A stretch of 64,000 nucleotides of DNA, from positions 67,235,067 to 67,299,066 of the forward strand of contig NC_091135.1 of NCBI RefSeq assembly GCF_041381155.1. Reading direction: 5' to 3'. The notes under the pieces are model-generated. The model ran no database searches. It saw only the letters and a program-made list of their open reading frames with translations, and was not told where the DNA came from. Below, one piece after another: positions 33,632 to 46,300 of this stretch. Position numbers and translations under genes: made by a program. How positions within the stretch are numbered: the stretch's first letter is position 1; the number at the start of each line of letters is the position of its first letter. The stretch is from Argopecten irradians (Eukaryota > Mollusca > Bivalvia > Pectinida > Pectinidae).

Positions 33632-35359
33632 AAATTATGTCGTGAGATTTTCTGCAGCCCTCCTCTAATTTATAGAAACGGCATCTGTACCAGCATCTAC
33701 AGGTCGGTCAGTCTCCGGAGATATCACCTAAATCTTATGATAACTCCACATTATAACGTGTCCTACAAATGGCTGCCAGATCCATTTGCGGCCGCTCGAC
33801 CAGCAAGCTACATCCAAGAATATCTCTCCTTGGTATTGTTTCCTCTACAGGCACAACAATGTTCTTCTATTGCGGAAGTATTTGCCAAAACCGTGAAAGG
33901 GAAACTTAATGTATTTCCTAAAAATAACGAAACTCGGGTAACCCACGTTAATGTCCCAGTTGAGTTTGTAGTTATCGGTCAGCAGAACGACATCGCCACC
34001 ATGGAACGGATTCTATACAGTGATATGGAGGGATTTAATACTACAGTGAGAAATGAGGTCATATATTTTGACATATCTCCTTTTATGTCTGAAACGGTAA
34101 CTTCAATAGAGCGGGAATCATTGACAATAAACGGTTTGGAATTAACAGAAAATATCCAACTGCCAGGTTTTGGGGCTCGAAATGACTTTGGTGTTTGTGG
34201 ATCCCGGATGCCTGTTACCACGTTATCTAAGTTCACACTATGTTCTAAGATAAACATCACAATGGAAGACTATAACACTACTAGGGTTAACGACACCCTA
34301 TGTCTTCCTCAAATTGATCTCTGCTTTAGTCTGGACGAATTTGAATACGGTGACACATACATTATCTTATGCAGTCAAAGGTTCTTCGAGAGAATTGATA
34401 AACTGTCGCCAAAAGATGACAAACTAGGTCGAACAGAAGAGGATGCAGAAAGTCGTGTTGGCCTGGCGTTGGTAGGTCTATCTATACTTTGTCTATGTGT
34501 TGCTTTAGTGGGAGTCTTTGTTGTGTATAAGCCCCGGAACACTTTGTCCTACATGTTGATGGGACTGGTGCTTGGCCTCATACTATACAACATCGTCCTC
34601 CTCACAGTGCCGTTTCCGTTTGTGTCGACCTACAACTGTCGTATTACCGGAGCCTCTCTACAATTCACAGCTGCCTTCTCCGTATCCTTACTACAACTCT
34701 GTGTCTTCCATGTTGGATTGATGATGCGTGTCGACCTGCAATCTCAAAACCCTTACATTCTGAAAATATTACACGCATCGTACCCTGTACTCTTGCCATC
34801 AATTATTGCATCCGTGACGTATTGGTATGTTGTCAGCCATTCTAGTGACGTCACTGTTCCTTGGATATCATGGGGGCTCCCATGCTACTCAGCAATCAAC
34901 TCGCTATCCCTGTACATATCTTGCCTTCCTATCCTGACAATGTTAGCGCTGTCTTTCTTAGTTTCCCTGGTGTTAGCTATTTATAGCTATGCCATCGCCC
35001 TTGAGAAGGATGATGTAGAATTTGTGCATATGTTTGGCTTTTATAGTAAAGTATCCTTTGTTTTGTTACTCGTGCAGTCCTTCTGGTATCTGATATCTTT
35101 CGCTCGTTGGACAGGAAATGTCTACCTGTTCCTTGTGATGAATCTGATCTCGTCCATGTATATAATGATATGTTCCCTTACCGATTCCAAACTAAAGGCA
35201 ACATGTACAAATATAGTAGATAACTCTGAAACACGTGCTGAAAAAAGAGCTTCCAGTTGTCCCTGCAACCCAGCCAGGAGACAGCAAAAGGATTTCCAGC
35301 CTATAGCCGAGATGATTTCAGAAAATGGCGGGAGTTTGAGGACTTCAAGTCATTTATAG
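33632..35359 (+). CDS. Orphan 7TM receptor, exon with seven transmembrane segments
   Basis: 575 codons and a stop, starting in phase 0 after the acceptor. The first ~270 residues continue the extracellular part (KLCREIFCSPP at the start, further Asn-glycosylation sites, several Cys). From about 34450 seven hydrophobic segments follow: VGLALVGLSILCL, SYMLMGLVLGLILY, LQFTAAFSVSLLQL, PVLLPSIIASVTYW, ILTMLALSFLVSLVLA, VSFVLLLVQSFWYL and YLFLVMNLISSMYI. The tail is about 60 residues with a CPC motif. A large ectodomain plus 7TM in about 909 residues suggests a class B or adhesion-like receptor, a group expanded in molluscs. I see no clear GPS cleavage motif before TM1. Ligand unknown. Confidence 0.8.
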   Translation, partial: KLCREIFCSPPLIYRNGICTSIYRSVSLRRYHLNLMITPHYNVSYKWLPDPFAAARPASYIQEYLSLVLFPLQAQQCSSIAEVFAKTVKGKLNVFPKNNETRVTHVNVPVEFVVIGQQNDIATMERILYSDMEGFNTTVRNEVIYFDISPFMSETVTSIERESLTINGLELTENIQLPGFGARNDFGVCGSRMPVTTLSKFTLCSKINITMEDYNTTRVNDTLCLPQIDLCFSLDEFEYGDTYIILCSQRFFERIDKLSPKDDKLGRTEEDAESRVGLALVGLSILCLCVALVGVFVVYKPRNTLSYMLMGLVLGLILYNIVLLTVPFPFVSTYNCRITGASLQFTAAFSVSLLQLCVFHVGLMMRVDLQSQNPYILKILHASYPVLLPSIIASVTYWYVVSHSSDVTVPWISWGLPCYSAINSLSLYISCLPILTMLALSFLVSLVLAIYSYAIALEKDDVEFVHMFGFYSKVSFVLLLVQSFWYLISFARWTGNVYLFLVMNLISSMYIMICSLTDSKLKATCTNIVDNSETRAEKRASSCPCNPARRQQKDFQPIAEMISENGGSLRTSSHL

Positions 35360-35727
35360 CTTATAGTTAATTTCACACTATTGAACTGGTTTTACACATT
35401 GGTGTAAAGTTAAACCACTATTGCTAATAGTTGTTAATAATTGTTGTAGATACTCATATTGTACATGACAACGGTAAACCTTGAACGGAAATGTCTAGAT
35501 CTCTTGCTTATGACATATTACCTGGTTTTAAGGTATTGACTAATACATGTAACGAATCTAGTGTCATATAAAGTTACAGTAACTCGATTTGTAAACCCTG
35601 TAGTATAAAACATACAAACTGTCCTTTTGTGGCGCGTGGTGTCTGTCCTCCTTATGCGTCTTTATCGGATTTCATGTGGAGGTGAGGTAATACAAGACAT
35701 TAACAGCTTTCAGAGAATCACAAGTCC

Positions 35728-35733
35728 AATAAA
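35728..35733 (+). terminator. Candidate poly(A) signal of the receptor gene
   Basis: AATAAA about 370 bp after the stop codon. No other strong signal lies between. Support is from sequence only. Confidence 0.4.
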
Positions 35734-37310
35734 GCAGGACTTGCAAAATGAAATTAACTTTGAAATTAAATTAGAAATATATTACGATTTCAAATTTAAA
35801 GTTTGTAAAAATTGGCTTTAAAGATAGAACTATTGCTAGTTGTATGATATAATTGCTACGTAATTATCTTATTAAATCCAAACATTGGTAAATGTTGTAT
35901 GTTATTTATCCAAAGTTTCTGGTTTGGTTTATTAACGCATTGTCTGCTTTTGTTGTCATTTAGCGTAGGATAGCACAATCGCATTGTCCCGTGTAAGTTA
36001 CACCTATTGTATAACTTTATCAGTATCTAGGTTTGTAGATATTTAACACTATAAAGCTAACACACTTTAAATCTTTATTCTATTTCCTCGTTATCATAAG
36101 ATAATGGTCCTCAAAATTGGCGTTATGAGTATATTCATGAATGAAAATATAATTCTGTATTACTTGGATGCATTGTTTGTCCTTTTTGAATTTTGGATGC
36201 GCTGTATATCTGTTGCCATATATGTTACGTATTATCATATTGTGGTGAATGCTAGTTTGCATTGATAAAAATTGAATCTATGATAGGTATTCATGTTTTT
36301 ATTCCTCAGTATTTGCATTGTCAACTCAAAGGAAATCATATAAAGAGTAGCTTTTAAATTTCCAGAATTTGAAAAAAGCGTTAAAAGTCACAGATCATAC
36401 TTGATGGTTTTGTTATATTTTTTAATATATAGAAAGGAATTCAAACAAGAGACATAGTAGATATGAAATGATTCTGAGATGACAATGGAACAAAGTTTTC
36501 TTATTCATCAACAAACATCAACAAAGACGCGATAATGGAGTCTATTGTATTCCAAGATAACCGAATAAGACTTTGTATCAAGTCCCAAAATGACAACGAA
36601 AATGAAAATGACAGACCTTTTCGGCAGAAAAAAAGTATCAACAGGTAACCCATTTAATCTACCAAACAAAGCTACGTCAGATACAGGTTGACTTTGAACG
36701 ATTGCGTATTATCATACCTCGAGTTAAATCACACGTGAAGCTTACATTGAGTCCACCTAAAGGTCATTTAAGTAGAATTATGTGTGCTTCCAACTAGAAA
36801 AAAGTCAATCATAGACCAAAGTTTACGATCCCTTTTAGCATTATAAACGTGTTGGCGGAATAGACACTAAAGCATGCTGTTGAAAAGGCAAACAAGACAC
36901 TCCCAACAGTCACATTACACTGAAAGTTTTTCTCTATCAGGTTTAGTTGTTTATTCGAATGGCATGGAGATTAAGGATGTTAATATTTAAAGACAATACC
37001 GCCAATATGCGTTATGATCTCCTCATACAAAGGTTAAAATTTAGTGTTTCACGTTATGGTCTCCTCATACAAAGGCTAATATTTAGTGTTTTGAAAAAGA
37101 GATTTAGAGATGAAACAAATAACCGGGATAATCGTGGAATGCTGACGATTCAACAAACTCAATGCAGAGCTGTCATTGAAGTTGTTTTAAATAACTTTAT
37201 ACAAAAAAAATCAATATTGTAATATCTGAAAGGTGCTATAAAATCACGTGTACAACAGTGTGAGATAACAGGTGTTATTTCAAATCCTCAAATATATAAA
37301 AGTTTTACAA
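35734..37310. other. Intergenic with a 41-bp tandem duplication
   Basis: Mostly featureless AT-rich DNA. At 37010-37092 a block with 'gttatgatctcctcatacaa' and 'tttagtgtttca' is repeated directly with a few substitutions, which creates a short open frame that I do not take as a gene. Confidence 0.5.
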
Positions 37311-37311
37311 T

Positions 37312-37600
37312 AACGTGACGTCATCAATACATGCGGCGTCGCCGCGTCGTGCATGGTTGATCACGTCATCAATTTTGACGCATAACGATGTTCCTGCGAT
37401 AATGGCGCGATGAAAAGCCTGGAAAGCAACGATAATTTTGGTTTTTTCCTATTAAGTATGGGAGAAAAAGAATCAAACATGAATCTGTCAAGTGGGCATG
37501 GATATCTCAACCCTCGTGAAAGATTTCAACCCTAAAATCTTTCACTCGGGTTGAGATATCCCTGTCCACTTGAAAGACCCATGTAAGATTCTATTATTCG
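37312..37600. repeat. Hairpin repeat, copy 1
   Basis: A leader block with 'gacgtcatcaatacatgcgg' and 'gacgcataacgatgttcctg' is followed by an inverted repeat with arms 37474-37525 and 37536-37587 that contain 'gatatctcaaccc'. About 43 of 52 arm positions pair. The whole block is repeated as a diverged copy at 37700-37975. Confidence 0.8.
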
Positions 37601-37699
37601 CCCACCATTCACTGATTTGTCACTGGTTTTAGCCGTGGGAGATTTCTCTGTTTGCGCGCGCTAGCCTTTTGAACCTGAAGACAATCACTAGACAATAAC

Positions 37700-37975
37700 T
37701 AGACGTCATCAATTCATGCGGCGTAACTGCGGCGCGCATTGTAGATTACGTCATCAATGTTGACGCATAACGACGTTCCTTCGATAATGGCACGATGAAA
37801 GAGCTGGAAACCAAGTGAAATTTCATCATTTTTTCTACTAAATATAGGAGAAAAAAAACTTACATGGGTCTGTGAAGTAGACAGGGATATCTCAACTCTC
37901 GGTTGACGGCCAAAATCTTTCACTCTGGTTGAGATATCCCTGTCCACTTCACAGACCCATGTAAGTTTCTATTAA
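37700..37975. repeat. Hairpin repeat, copy 2
   Basis: Same layout as copy 1. The arms 37856-37896 and 37928-37968 pair at 40 of 41 positions ('acttacatgggtctgtgaag' against its reverse complement) around a 31-base loop. A further partial unit with 'tagcaaccacggggtatccc' occurs twice at 37983-38085. Confidence 0.85.
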
Positions 37976-38085
37976 TTTTTTCCCTAGCAACCACGGGGTA
38001 TCCCTGTGAAGTATGGGAGAAAGAGTCATCTTTTCCTTAGCAACCATGGGATATTCCAGAGAAGTATGGGAGAAAGTAAAATCCT

Positions 38086-40514
38086 ATTTGTCTGGTTATG
38101 CTTCCGGAACTGTTTGTCCTGTTACAGCAATGTTTTAGTCTTCAGTACATACTTGCGTTTCTATGTCAACAAATCCTAAAGTCGAGTTCAATATGGATAA
38201 TTCACATGGGATTAATAATTGTTCACTGATAGCTATCAAATATTAATTATTATGCGAAGATATTGCCTTAGCTGACATCCAGCTAGGTGATAATACGATC
38301 ACGTGATACGGGGAACGGGCAGTGATTGATTTATTGGAATGGAACTGTTAACGATTAGCAATAAAGTCCAATACAAAAATATAAATTAAATATCTAAATA
38401 TGAGTCGTCGTGTCAGGTAAGTACAGTGTAATGCATTAAAGGAAACCCGATAACGATGGATACAAACGTACATGTAAAACTTTCAAGTAGATTATCTCTT
38501 TTTCACTGACTGAACTAATGTTCAGAATTTGTCAAATGTTATGGATGTATCGGATTCAAGAACAATACTTTTTATTCAGCACATTGGACATTTTCCGTAC
38601 TGGCAGAATTCATAGATCAAATATTCGCAACCATATCAATGTCCCTTGCAAAATGGTTAAAACCTTTTTCCCATGAAAATGACTGACCGCTAATTATTTG
38701 TTCTCTTTACAAAGGCTAGGAATGGTTTAGTACAAGAAGCTTGCAACCCTTTGGAAATGCACCATTTTGAATTGTTTCCTACATCTGAACACTCAATATC
38801 CATTTAAAGTGTCACCACGGATATACATGACATTTACACTGATATAAACTGTAAGGCAGTATCCGTATCATGTTGACACTGCGAAGACCATTTGTCTGTT
38901 TACGGCCGACTGCATCAGGTTACGACTCCCAAGGGTCAATAAAAATTGATGGTGGAGCCATTGCACGAATCCGTCAGTTATCCAGGTTGTATTTAACCTA
39001 GGTGGTTTCCTCGAATTATTATTAAATAACGATTTGGTATCTGTATTATTTACCGTAAAATTATGGTATGTGTATGTGGCTTAGGGGCCATCACGAGATT
39101 GTTCTTGGGGTGAGGGCTACTATTCAACGGATTCGTTGTTAAGACTCTGGACGACGCTGTTCTTTTGGGACACATATTGTCTTAGAACTTTATTTTCGTC
39201 TATCTAATGATAACTTTCAAGTGCAATTTATAACGTTCTTATTTGATTTATTTGCTGCTTACTGTCAAACCTTATCAGTATCCTGGGCTTCTCTATTATC
39301 AGTGATAACAAAAAACAATGCTTATTTGTGAAATGTTTTGTATTTCTTTGATTTCGGATCCTGGATACGGCAAGGAGAAACATGGATATACCACACACCC
39401 ACACATACGAAATCACCAAACACATTCATGCCAGATACAGCGTTGTTATGTGAACTTTTGATAGGAACTAAATGTATAACTGCAACTGGTGAAAAGATAT
39501 TGTTTTAAATGCTAGATATCGCTGATATCATAACATGTAGGCTTCATTATGACAGTATTTTGCCCAAAACAGTCTAAAACGTATAAAGCCGCGCAGTTTG
39601 ATATTATTTACACAAACTGCCCGATTCCCACTATCAACCCCAGGTATACCATAATGATATATCGTTTAGGTTAACACGGTAAACAGTAAGTATACTGATA
39701 ATGACTTTCCATCAGCTAAATATGGGGAACGAATTAAAAGTCAACAAAACTATTCAAGGTAATGTTTATAAACCTTTTTATTTTTACTTCATCTAATCCA
39801 ACTACATACAAATGTAAAATTGACTTCTGGCGATCATTAAAAATATTTTTAAACAATACGCCTAAGTTTGTCAGAGTTATCTTTCTTTGAGTGTTGAAGT
39901 CAGTTTATTTCTGATGACCATTTTGGTGTGTACGCCGTATTAGAAATAAACATACCAGATTTTTCTTTCTACTTCAAATACCTCAAAACATATTGTACTG
40001 TTTAATTGTCTGTAAGACTCAAATCAATCATTCTGTATAATAGGTAAAATATTAAAATCACTCTCTACAGAGTTTAATACTTCAGAATCTACTAATCAAG
40101 TTTAATGATTAATCGTATAAAAAAGACCACAAAATAAAATTCGGTAGGTGAAGTCTTTTTATTAGTACTACCAATATATCTGACCGATATCGAGTGATTT
40201 CTTAGTGTAATATTTTGCATGTGTCACCAGTGCATTTTTCATTGTCTGGAAATTCTGCTGCGAGATTCTTTGTAGTTATATGATAAAAAGTACCTTAAAG
40301 ATGCTCGCAAAAGCTCTAAAAATAAAACCTTCTTCGACTCATTTAATAAAATTTCATATATATTTGTGTTAAGCAAATCATTGATGAACAAAAATCGCCT
40401 CCCAATACATTTGCATTAAAAATTCTGTCGAAATCTCGTTTTTTAAGTATTGCCACTTTTCACTTTTTGTAACAAATCTTATCAATTTAAGTTTTACCAA
40501 ATTTCAAAAAGATA
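38086..40514. other. Intergenic, nothing recognised
   Basis: AT-rich DNA with short open frames only. No repeat family or RNA gene recognised. Confidence 0.4.
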
Positions 40515-40992
40515 GAGGGCTGTGGAAAATGAACAATTCATTACTTAAAGGTTCTGATTACTTGGACACCATAAGATCTTTAATTGTAAAAATAAAAGCA
40601 CAGTATGCATTACCAGTATACAATATTGAAAATATTCCTCTAGAAAACTTAATCTTTGTAATCGGTAATCAGTTGATTTTAGAAACTCTATTACTAAAAA
40701 TAAGAAGTAAAACTATTTCTTACTCTTGTCATAAAAAGAAAATATGCAATAATTTTTAGAAAAAAACTGATAGGAGATATTCAGAAACAAGAAGAAAGTA
40801 CATCTTTAAATTATGATATTAATATGCTGTATATAAAAAAACATGAATTAGAACAATTAAGAAAGCACAATTTAAATGACAACATGATTCTCTCTCGAGC
40901 AAAATGGATCAGTGAAGGAGAAAACCAACTAGGTGTTTCTGTGAATTAGAATCAAGAAATTTTACCAGCAAAATCATTCCTCGGAAAGAAAT
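40515..40992 (+). pseudogene. L1-like LINE, piece 1 (endonuclease-RT linker)
   Basis: Frames give NNSLLKGSDYLDTIR, KAQYALPVYN, LILETLLLKIRSKTISYS and then, after a frameshift, LSRAKWISEGEN and a FTSKIIPR-like end. This is the linker ahead of the RT in L1-type LINEs (W.FNNSLL...ETLL..IR..TI.Y, then RAKWIEEGE). Stops and frameshifts show decay. The coding sense continues at 41610 after a SINE-like insertion. Confidence 0.75.
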
Positions 40993-41609
40993 TTTGTTTC
41001 TTTGTTTGTTTGATTAATCAACGTCCTATTAACACTTATGGTCATGTAAGGACAGCCTCCCATGTGTGCGGTGTGTTGCGTGTATGTTGTGCGAGGTGCG
41101 TAGATGATGGCTTTGTTTTTTTGTTTGATTCATTATATCGTCCTGTTAACAGCTATGGTCATGTAAGGACGGCCTCCCGTGTATGTGGTGTGTTGCGTGT
41201 TTTGGGAGACTGCGGTATATTCATGTTGTGTCTTCTTGTATAGTGGAACTGTTGCCCTCTTTATAGTGCTATATCACTGAAGAATGCCGCCGGAGACACC
41301 AAGCAACACATCCCACCCGGTCACACTATACTGACAACGGGCGAACCAGTCGTCCCACTCCCTGTATGCTGAGCGCTAAGCAGGAGCAGAAACTACCACT
41401 TTTATAGACTTTGGTGTGTCTCGGCCAGTGGACAAAACCCAGAACCATCCTCACAGGGGCGAACGCTCAAATCAAGGCCAGAAGTGAGGCATTAGGAAAG
41501 ATAAAGTCAGTAAGGAAGAGGAGAAAAGATAAGATCCTAAATTTAGTCGCCTCTTACGATCATGCAATAGGGGAAGCAGGTACAATTCTTACACCCTATC
41601 TGCAGGGCC
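40993..41609 (-). mobile_element. SINE-like repeat inserted in the L1, with a second 5'-truncated tail
   Basis: On the minus strand it runs from 'ggccctgcagatagggtgta' to a tail of CAAACAAACAAAG at about 40998. Two tail regions occur: 40993-41112 is a truncated copy and 41113-41609 a nearly full one, joined head to tail. Shared blocks include 'gtgatatagcactataaaga' and 'cgactaaatttaggatctta' on the minus strand. It interrupts the L1 coding sense between the IIPR and DGTVISDQKEI motifs. Confidence 0.8.
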
Positions 41610-42534
41610 AAGATGGCACAGTGATTTCTGATCAGAAAGAGATCTTTGATGAAACTGAACATTTTTATGAAAATTTATACAAAATAAATATCAATACTCA
41701 AGATGTTGACTTAGATGATTTGCTAGATTAATATGAAATCCAAAAGTTATCTCCCGTTAGATCTTTTTCTTTGGAAGGACCTATCACCATTACAGAAATG
41801 GCGAAAATACTAATGAAAATGAAAGATAATAAAATTCCCGGTTCAGATGGATTTTCGGCGGAATTTTAAAAAGTCTTTTGGAAACAACTTGGTCATTTTA
41901 TTGGAAGGTCAATTAACCATGGTTTTTCAATTTCAGAACTATCTATTACTCAAAAGCAAGGAAAATGTTCATGTATTCCAAAAGGTGACAAACCCCGTAA
42001 TAAACTTAAAAACTGGAGACCTATTATACTCCTTAACACTGTTGACAAATTAGCATCTGGTACAATAGCAGAGAGAATAAAGACTGTCATAACTAAATTA
42101 ATAAGTAACAATCAAACTGGATTTATCCCAGGTAGAGATATTGGTGAAAATTAGCGCTTGATACATGATTTAATACACTGAAGAAAATAATTTACCTGGA
42201 CTCTTATTATTAATTGATTTTGAAAAAGCATTTGACTCTAATTAATGGAATTTCATCAAAAAAACCTTACAATTTTTTGGACATTCTATCATTAATTGGT
42301 TCAAACTTTTCCAAAACAACATTCACTCTGCTGTTAATATAGGTGGAAACTTATCCAATTTATTCGCAATTTGAGCGCGGTTGCCGACAAGGGGACTCAG
42401 TCTCATCGTATATTTTTTATTCTCTGTGCGGAAATATCATCGTATAAAGAAACGATTCAGACATAAAAGGTATTGTTATTAACGAAAAAAAGTTATTCTT
42501 TCTCAGTTTACGGACGACACTTCTATTTGTTTGA
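41610..42534 (+). pseudogene. L1-like LINE, piece 2 (reverse transcriptase)
   Basis: Broken frames give DGTVISDQKEIFDETEHFYENLY, LMKMKDNKIPGSDGFSAEF, NWRPIILLNTVDKLAS, NQTGFIPGRDIGEN, LLLIDFEKAFDS and, at the end, the start of the catalytic box (QFTDDTS). At least five stops or frameshifts. The catalytic box is split by the next SINE-like insertion. Confidence 0.85.
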
Positions 42535-43028
42535 TTATTTTAACGTCCTATTAATAGGCAGGATCATGTCAGGACGGCCTCCAATTTATGCAGTGTGTAG
42601 TGTGTGTGAAGTGAGAGGTGCGTGTTTTGGGAGACTGTGGTATGTTCGTGTTGTGTCTTCTTGTAAAAGGGAACGGTTGCCCTTTTTATAGTGCTATATC
42701 ACTGACGCATGCCGCCGAAGACACCAGGCAACACATCCCACCCGGTCACATTATACTGACAACCGGCGAACCAGTCGTCCCACTCCCGGGTATGCCGAGC
42801 GCTAAGTAGGAGCAGAAACTACAACTTTTATAGACTTTGGTGTGTCTCTGCCTTCCTTACTGGGGCGAACGCTCAACTCAAAGCCAAAAGTGAGGTAGTG
42901 TCAAGGGCATTATGAAAGATAAAGTCAGTTAGGAAGAAGAGTAAAGACAAGACCCTAAATTTAGTCGCCTTTTACGAACATGTAATAGGGGCAGCAGGTA
43001 CAATTCTAACGCCCTTCCTGCAGAGCTG
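42535..43028 (-). mobile_element. SINE-like repeat inserted in the L1 catalytic box
   Basis: Same family as 41113-41609. The flanks 'cggacgacacttct' (42521-42534) and 'cggacgacacatct' (43029-43042) match at 13 of 14 positions and are the target-site duplication of a LINE-mobilised insertion. The short TTTGTTTG tail is at the left, so the copy lies on the minus strand. Confidence 0.85.
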
Positions 43029-43362
43029 CGGACGACACATCTGTGATTCTTGGTGGTTCTGAAAAATCTCTAACCTCAAATTTACAACAACTTTTATGTC
43101 AAAATTTCAGGTCTCAAAATGAATTTAACGAAGACCCAGGTAGTTTGGATTGGCAGCAAAAAATACAGCAAAGATAAATACACCACAGAACATAATCTGT
43201 CATGGGGTATAACAAAATTTAATCTTGTAGGCATTGGATATGATGTTGACTTGCAAAGAATGTTCAGTTAAACTTTGATAGGAAGCTTGTGAAACTAAAG
43301 ACTCTAATAAACTCATGGAACAGAAGAAATCTTTCTCCAATTGAAAAGCTAACTGTAAGAAG
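43029..43362 (+). pseudogene. L1-like LINE, piece 3 (RT end)
   Basis: It resumes with DDTSVILGGSEKSL, then frames with a KMNLSKTQVVWIGSKKYS-like wording in shifted phases, a W.ITKFNLVGI stretch and INSWNRRNLSPIEKLTV just before the pearl-like array. This is the region after the catalytic box in L1-type RTs. Confidence 0.8.
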
Positions 43363-46300
43363 GACATAGTCATTCAGATCCCCCGCCAATGGAGATATCA
43401 AAGCTGGAGTAAGTTTGATTGTGGAGACTTATGTGTATGAAAAACAAGGACATAGTCATTCAGATCCCCCGCCGATGGAGATATCAAAGCTGGAGTAAGT
43501 TTGATTGTGGAGACTTATGTGTATGAAAAACAAGGACATAGTCATTCAGATCCCCCGCCGATGGAGATATCAAAGCTGAAGTAAGTTTGATTGTGGAGAC
43601 TTATGTGTATGAAAAACAAGGACATAGTCATTCAGATCCCCCGCCAATGGAGATATCAAAGCTGGAGTAAGTTTGATTGTGGAGACTTATGTGTATGAAA
43701 AACAAGGACATAGTCATTCAGATCCCCCGCCAATGGAGATATCAAAGCTGGAGTAAGTTTGATTGTGGAGACTTATGTGTATGAAAAACAAGGACATAGT
43801 CATTCAGATCCCCCGCCGATGGAGATATCAAAGCTGGAGTAAGTTTGATTGTGGAGACTTATGTGTATGAAAAACAAGGACATAGTCATTCAGATCCCCC
43901 GCCAATGGAGATATCAAAGCTGGAGTAAGTTTGATTGTGGAGACTTATGTGTATGAAAAACAAGGACATAGTCATTCAGATCCCCCGCCAATGGAGATAT
44001 CAAAGCTGGAGTAAGTTTGATTGTGGAGACTTATGTGTATGAAAAACAAGGACATAGTCATTCAGATCCCCCGCCAATGGAGATATCAAAGCTGGAGTAA
44101 GTTTGATTGTGGAGACTTATGTGTATGAAAAACAAGGACATAGTCATTCAGATCCCCCGCCAATGGAGATATCAAAGCTGGAGTAAGTTTGATTGTGGAG
44201 ACTTATGTGTATGAAAAACAAGGACATAGTCATTCAGATCCCCCGCCAATGGAGATATCAAAGCTGGAGTAAGTTTGATTGTGGAGACTTATGTGTATGA
44301 AAAACAAGGACATAGTCATTCAGATCCCCCGCCAATGGAGATATCAAAGCTGGAGTAAGTTTGATTGTGGAGACTTATGTGTATGAAAAACAAGGACATA
44401 GTCATTCAGATCCCCCGCCAATGGAGATATCAAAGCTGGAGTAAGTTTGATTGTGGAGACTTATGTGTATGAAAAACAAGGACATAGTCATTCAGATCCC
44501 CCGCCAATGGAGATATCAAAGCTGGAGTAAGTTTGATTGTGGAGACTTATGTGTATGAAAAACAAGGACATAGTCATTCAGATCCCCCGCCAATGGAGAT
44601 ATCAAAGCTGAAGTAAGTTTGATTGTGGAGACTTATGTGTATGAAAAACAAGGACATAGTCATTCAGATCCCCCGCCAATGGAGATATCAAAGCTGAAGT
44701 AAGTTTGATTGTGGAGACTTATGTGTATGAAAAACAAGGACATAGTCATTCAGATCCCCCGCCAATGGAGATATCAAAGCTGGAGTAAGTTTGATTGTGG
44801 AGACTTATGTGTATGAAAAACAAGGACATAGTCATTCAGATCCCCCGCCAATGGAGATATCAAAGCTGGAGTAAGTTTGATTGTGGAGACTTATGTGTAT
44901 GAAAAACAAGGACATAGTCATTCAGATCCCCCGCCAATGGAGATATCAAAGCTGGAGTAAGTTTGATTGTGGAGACTTATGTGTATGAAAAACAAGGACA
45001 TAGTCATTCAGATCCCCCGCCAATGGAGATATCAAAGCTGGAGTAAGTTTGATTGTGGAGACTTATGTGTATGAAAAACAAGGACATAGTCATTCAGATC
45101 CCCCGCCAATGGAGATATCAAAGCTGGAGTAAGTTTGATTGTGGAGACTTATGTGTATGAAAAACAAGGACATAGTCATTCAGATCCCCCGCCAATGGAG
45201 ATATCAAAGCTGGAGTAAGTTTGATTGTGGAGACTTATGTGTATGAAAAACAAGGACATAGTCATTCAGATCCCCCGCCAATGGAGATATCAAAGCTGGA
45301 GTAAGTTTGATTGTGGAGACTTATGTGTATGAAAAACAAGGACATAGTCATTCAGATCCCCCGCCAATGGAGATATCAAAGCTGGAGTAAGTTTGATTGT
45401 GGAGACTTATGTGTATGAAAAACAAGGACATAGTCATTCAGATCCCCCGCCAATGGAGATATCAAAGCTGGAGTAAGTTTGATTGTTGAGACTTATGTGT
45501 ATGAAAAACAAGGACATAGTCATTCAGATCCCCCGCCAATGGAGATATCAAAGCTGGAGTAAGTTTGATTGTGGAGACTTATGTGTATGAAAAACAAGGA
45601 CATAGTCATTCAGATCCCCCGCCAATGGAGAGTTCAAAGCTGGAGTAAGTTTGATTGTGGAGACTTATGTGTATGAAAAACAAGGACATAGTCATTCAGA
45701 TCCCCCGCCAATGGAGATATCAAAGCTGGAGTAAGTTTGATTGTGGAGACTTATGTGTATGAAAAACAAGGACATAGTCATTCAGATCCCCCGCCAATGG
45801 AGATATCAAAGCTGGAGTAAGTTTGATTGTGGAGACTTATGTGTATGAAAAACAAGGACATAGTCATTCAGATCCCCCGCCAATGGAGATATCAAAGCTG
45901 GAGTAAGTTTGATTGTGGAGACTTATGTGTATGAAAAACAAGGACATAGTCATTCAGATCCCCCGCCAATGGAGATATCAAAGCTGGAGTAAGTTTGATT
46001 GTGGAGACTTATGTGTATGAAAAACAAGGACATAGTCATTCAGATCCCCCGCCAATGGAGATATCAAAGCTGGAGTAAGTTTGATTGTGGAGACTTATGT
46101 GTATGAAAAACAAGGACATAGTCATTCAGATCCCCCGCCAATGGAGATATCAAAGCTGAAGTAAGTTTGATTGTGGAGACTTATGTGTATGAAAAACAAG
46201 GACATAGTCATTCAGATCCCCCGCCAATGGAGATATCAAAGCTGGAGTAAGTTTGATTGTGGAGACTTATGTGTATGAAAAACAAGGACATAGTCATTCA

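Noticed and set aside
41411..41731. 106-codon ORF
   Set aside because: It runs from SINE-like sequence across the junction into decayed L1 sequence, so it is a chance chimera.
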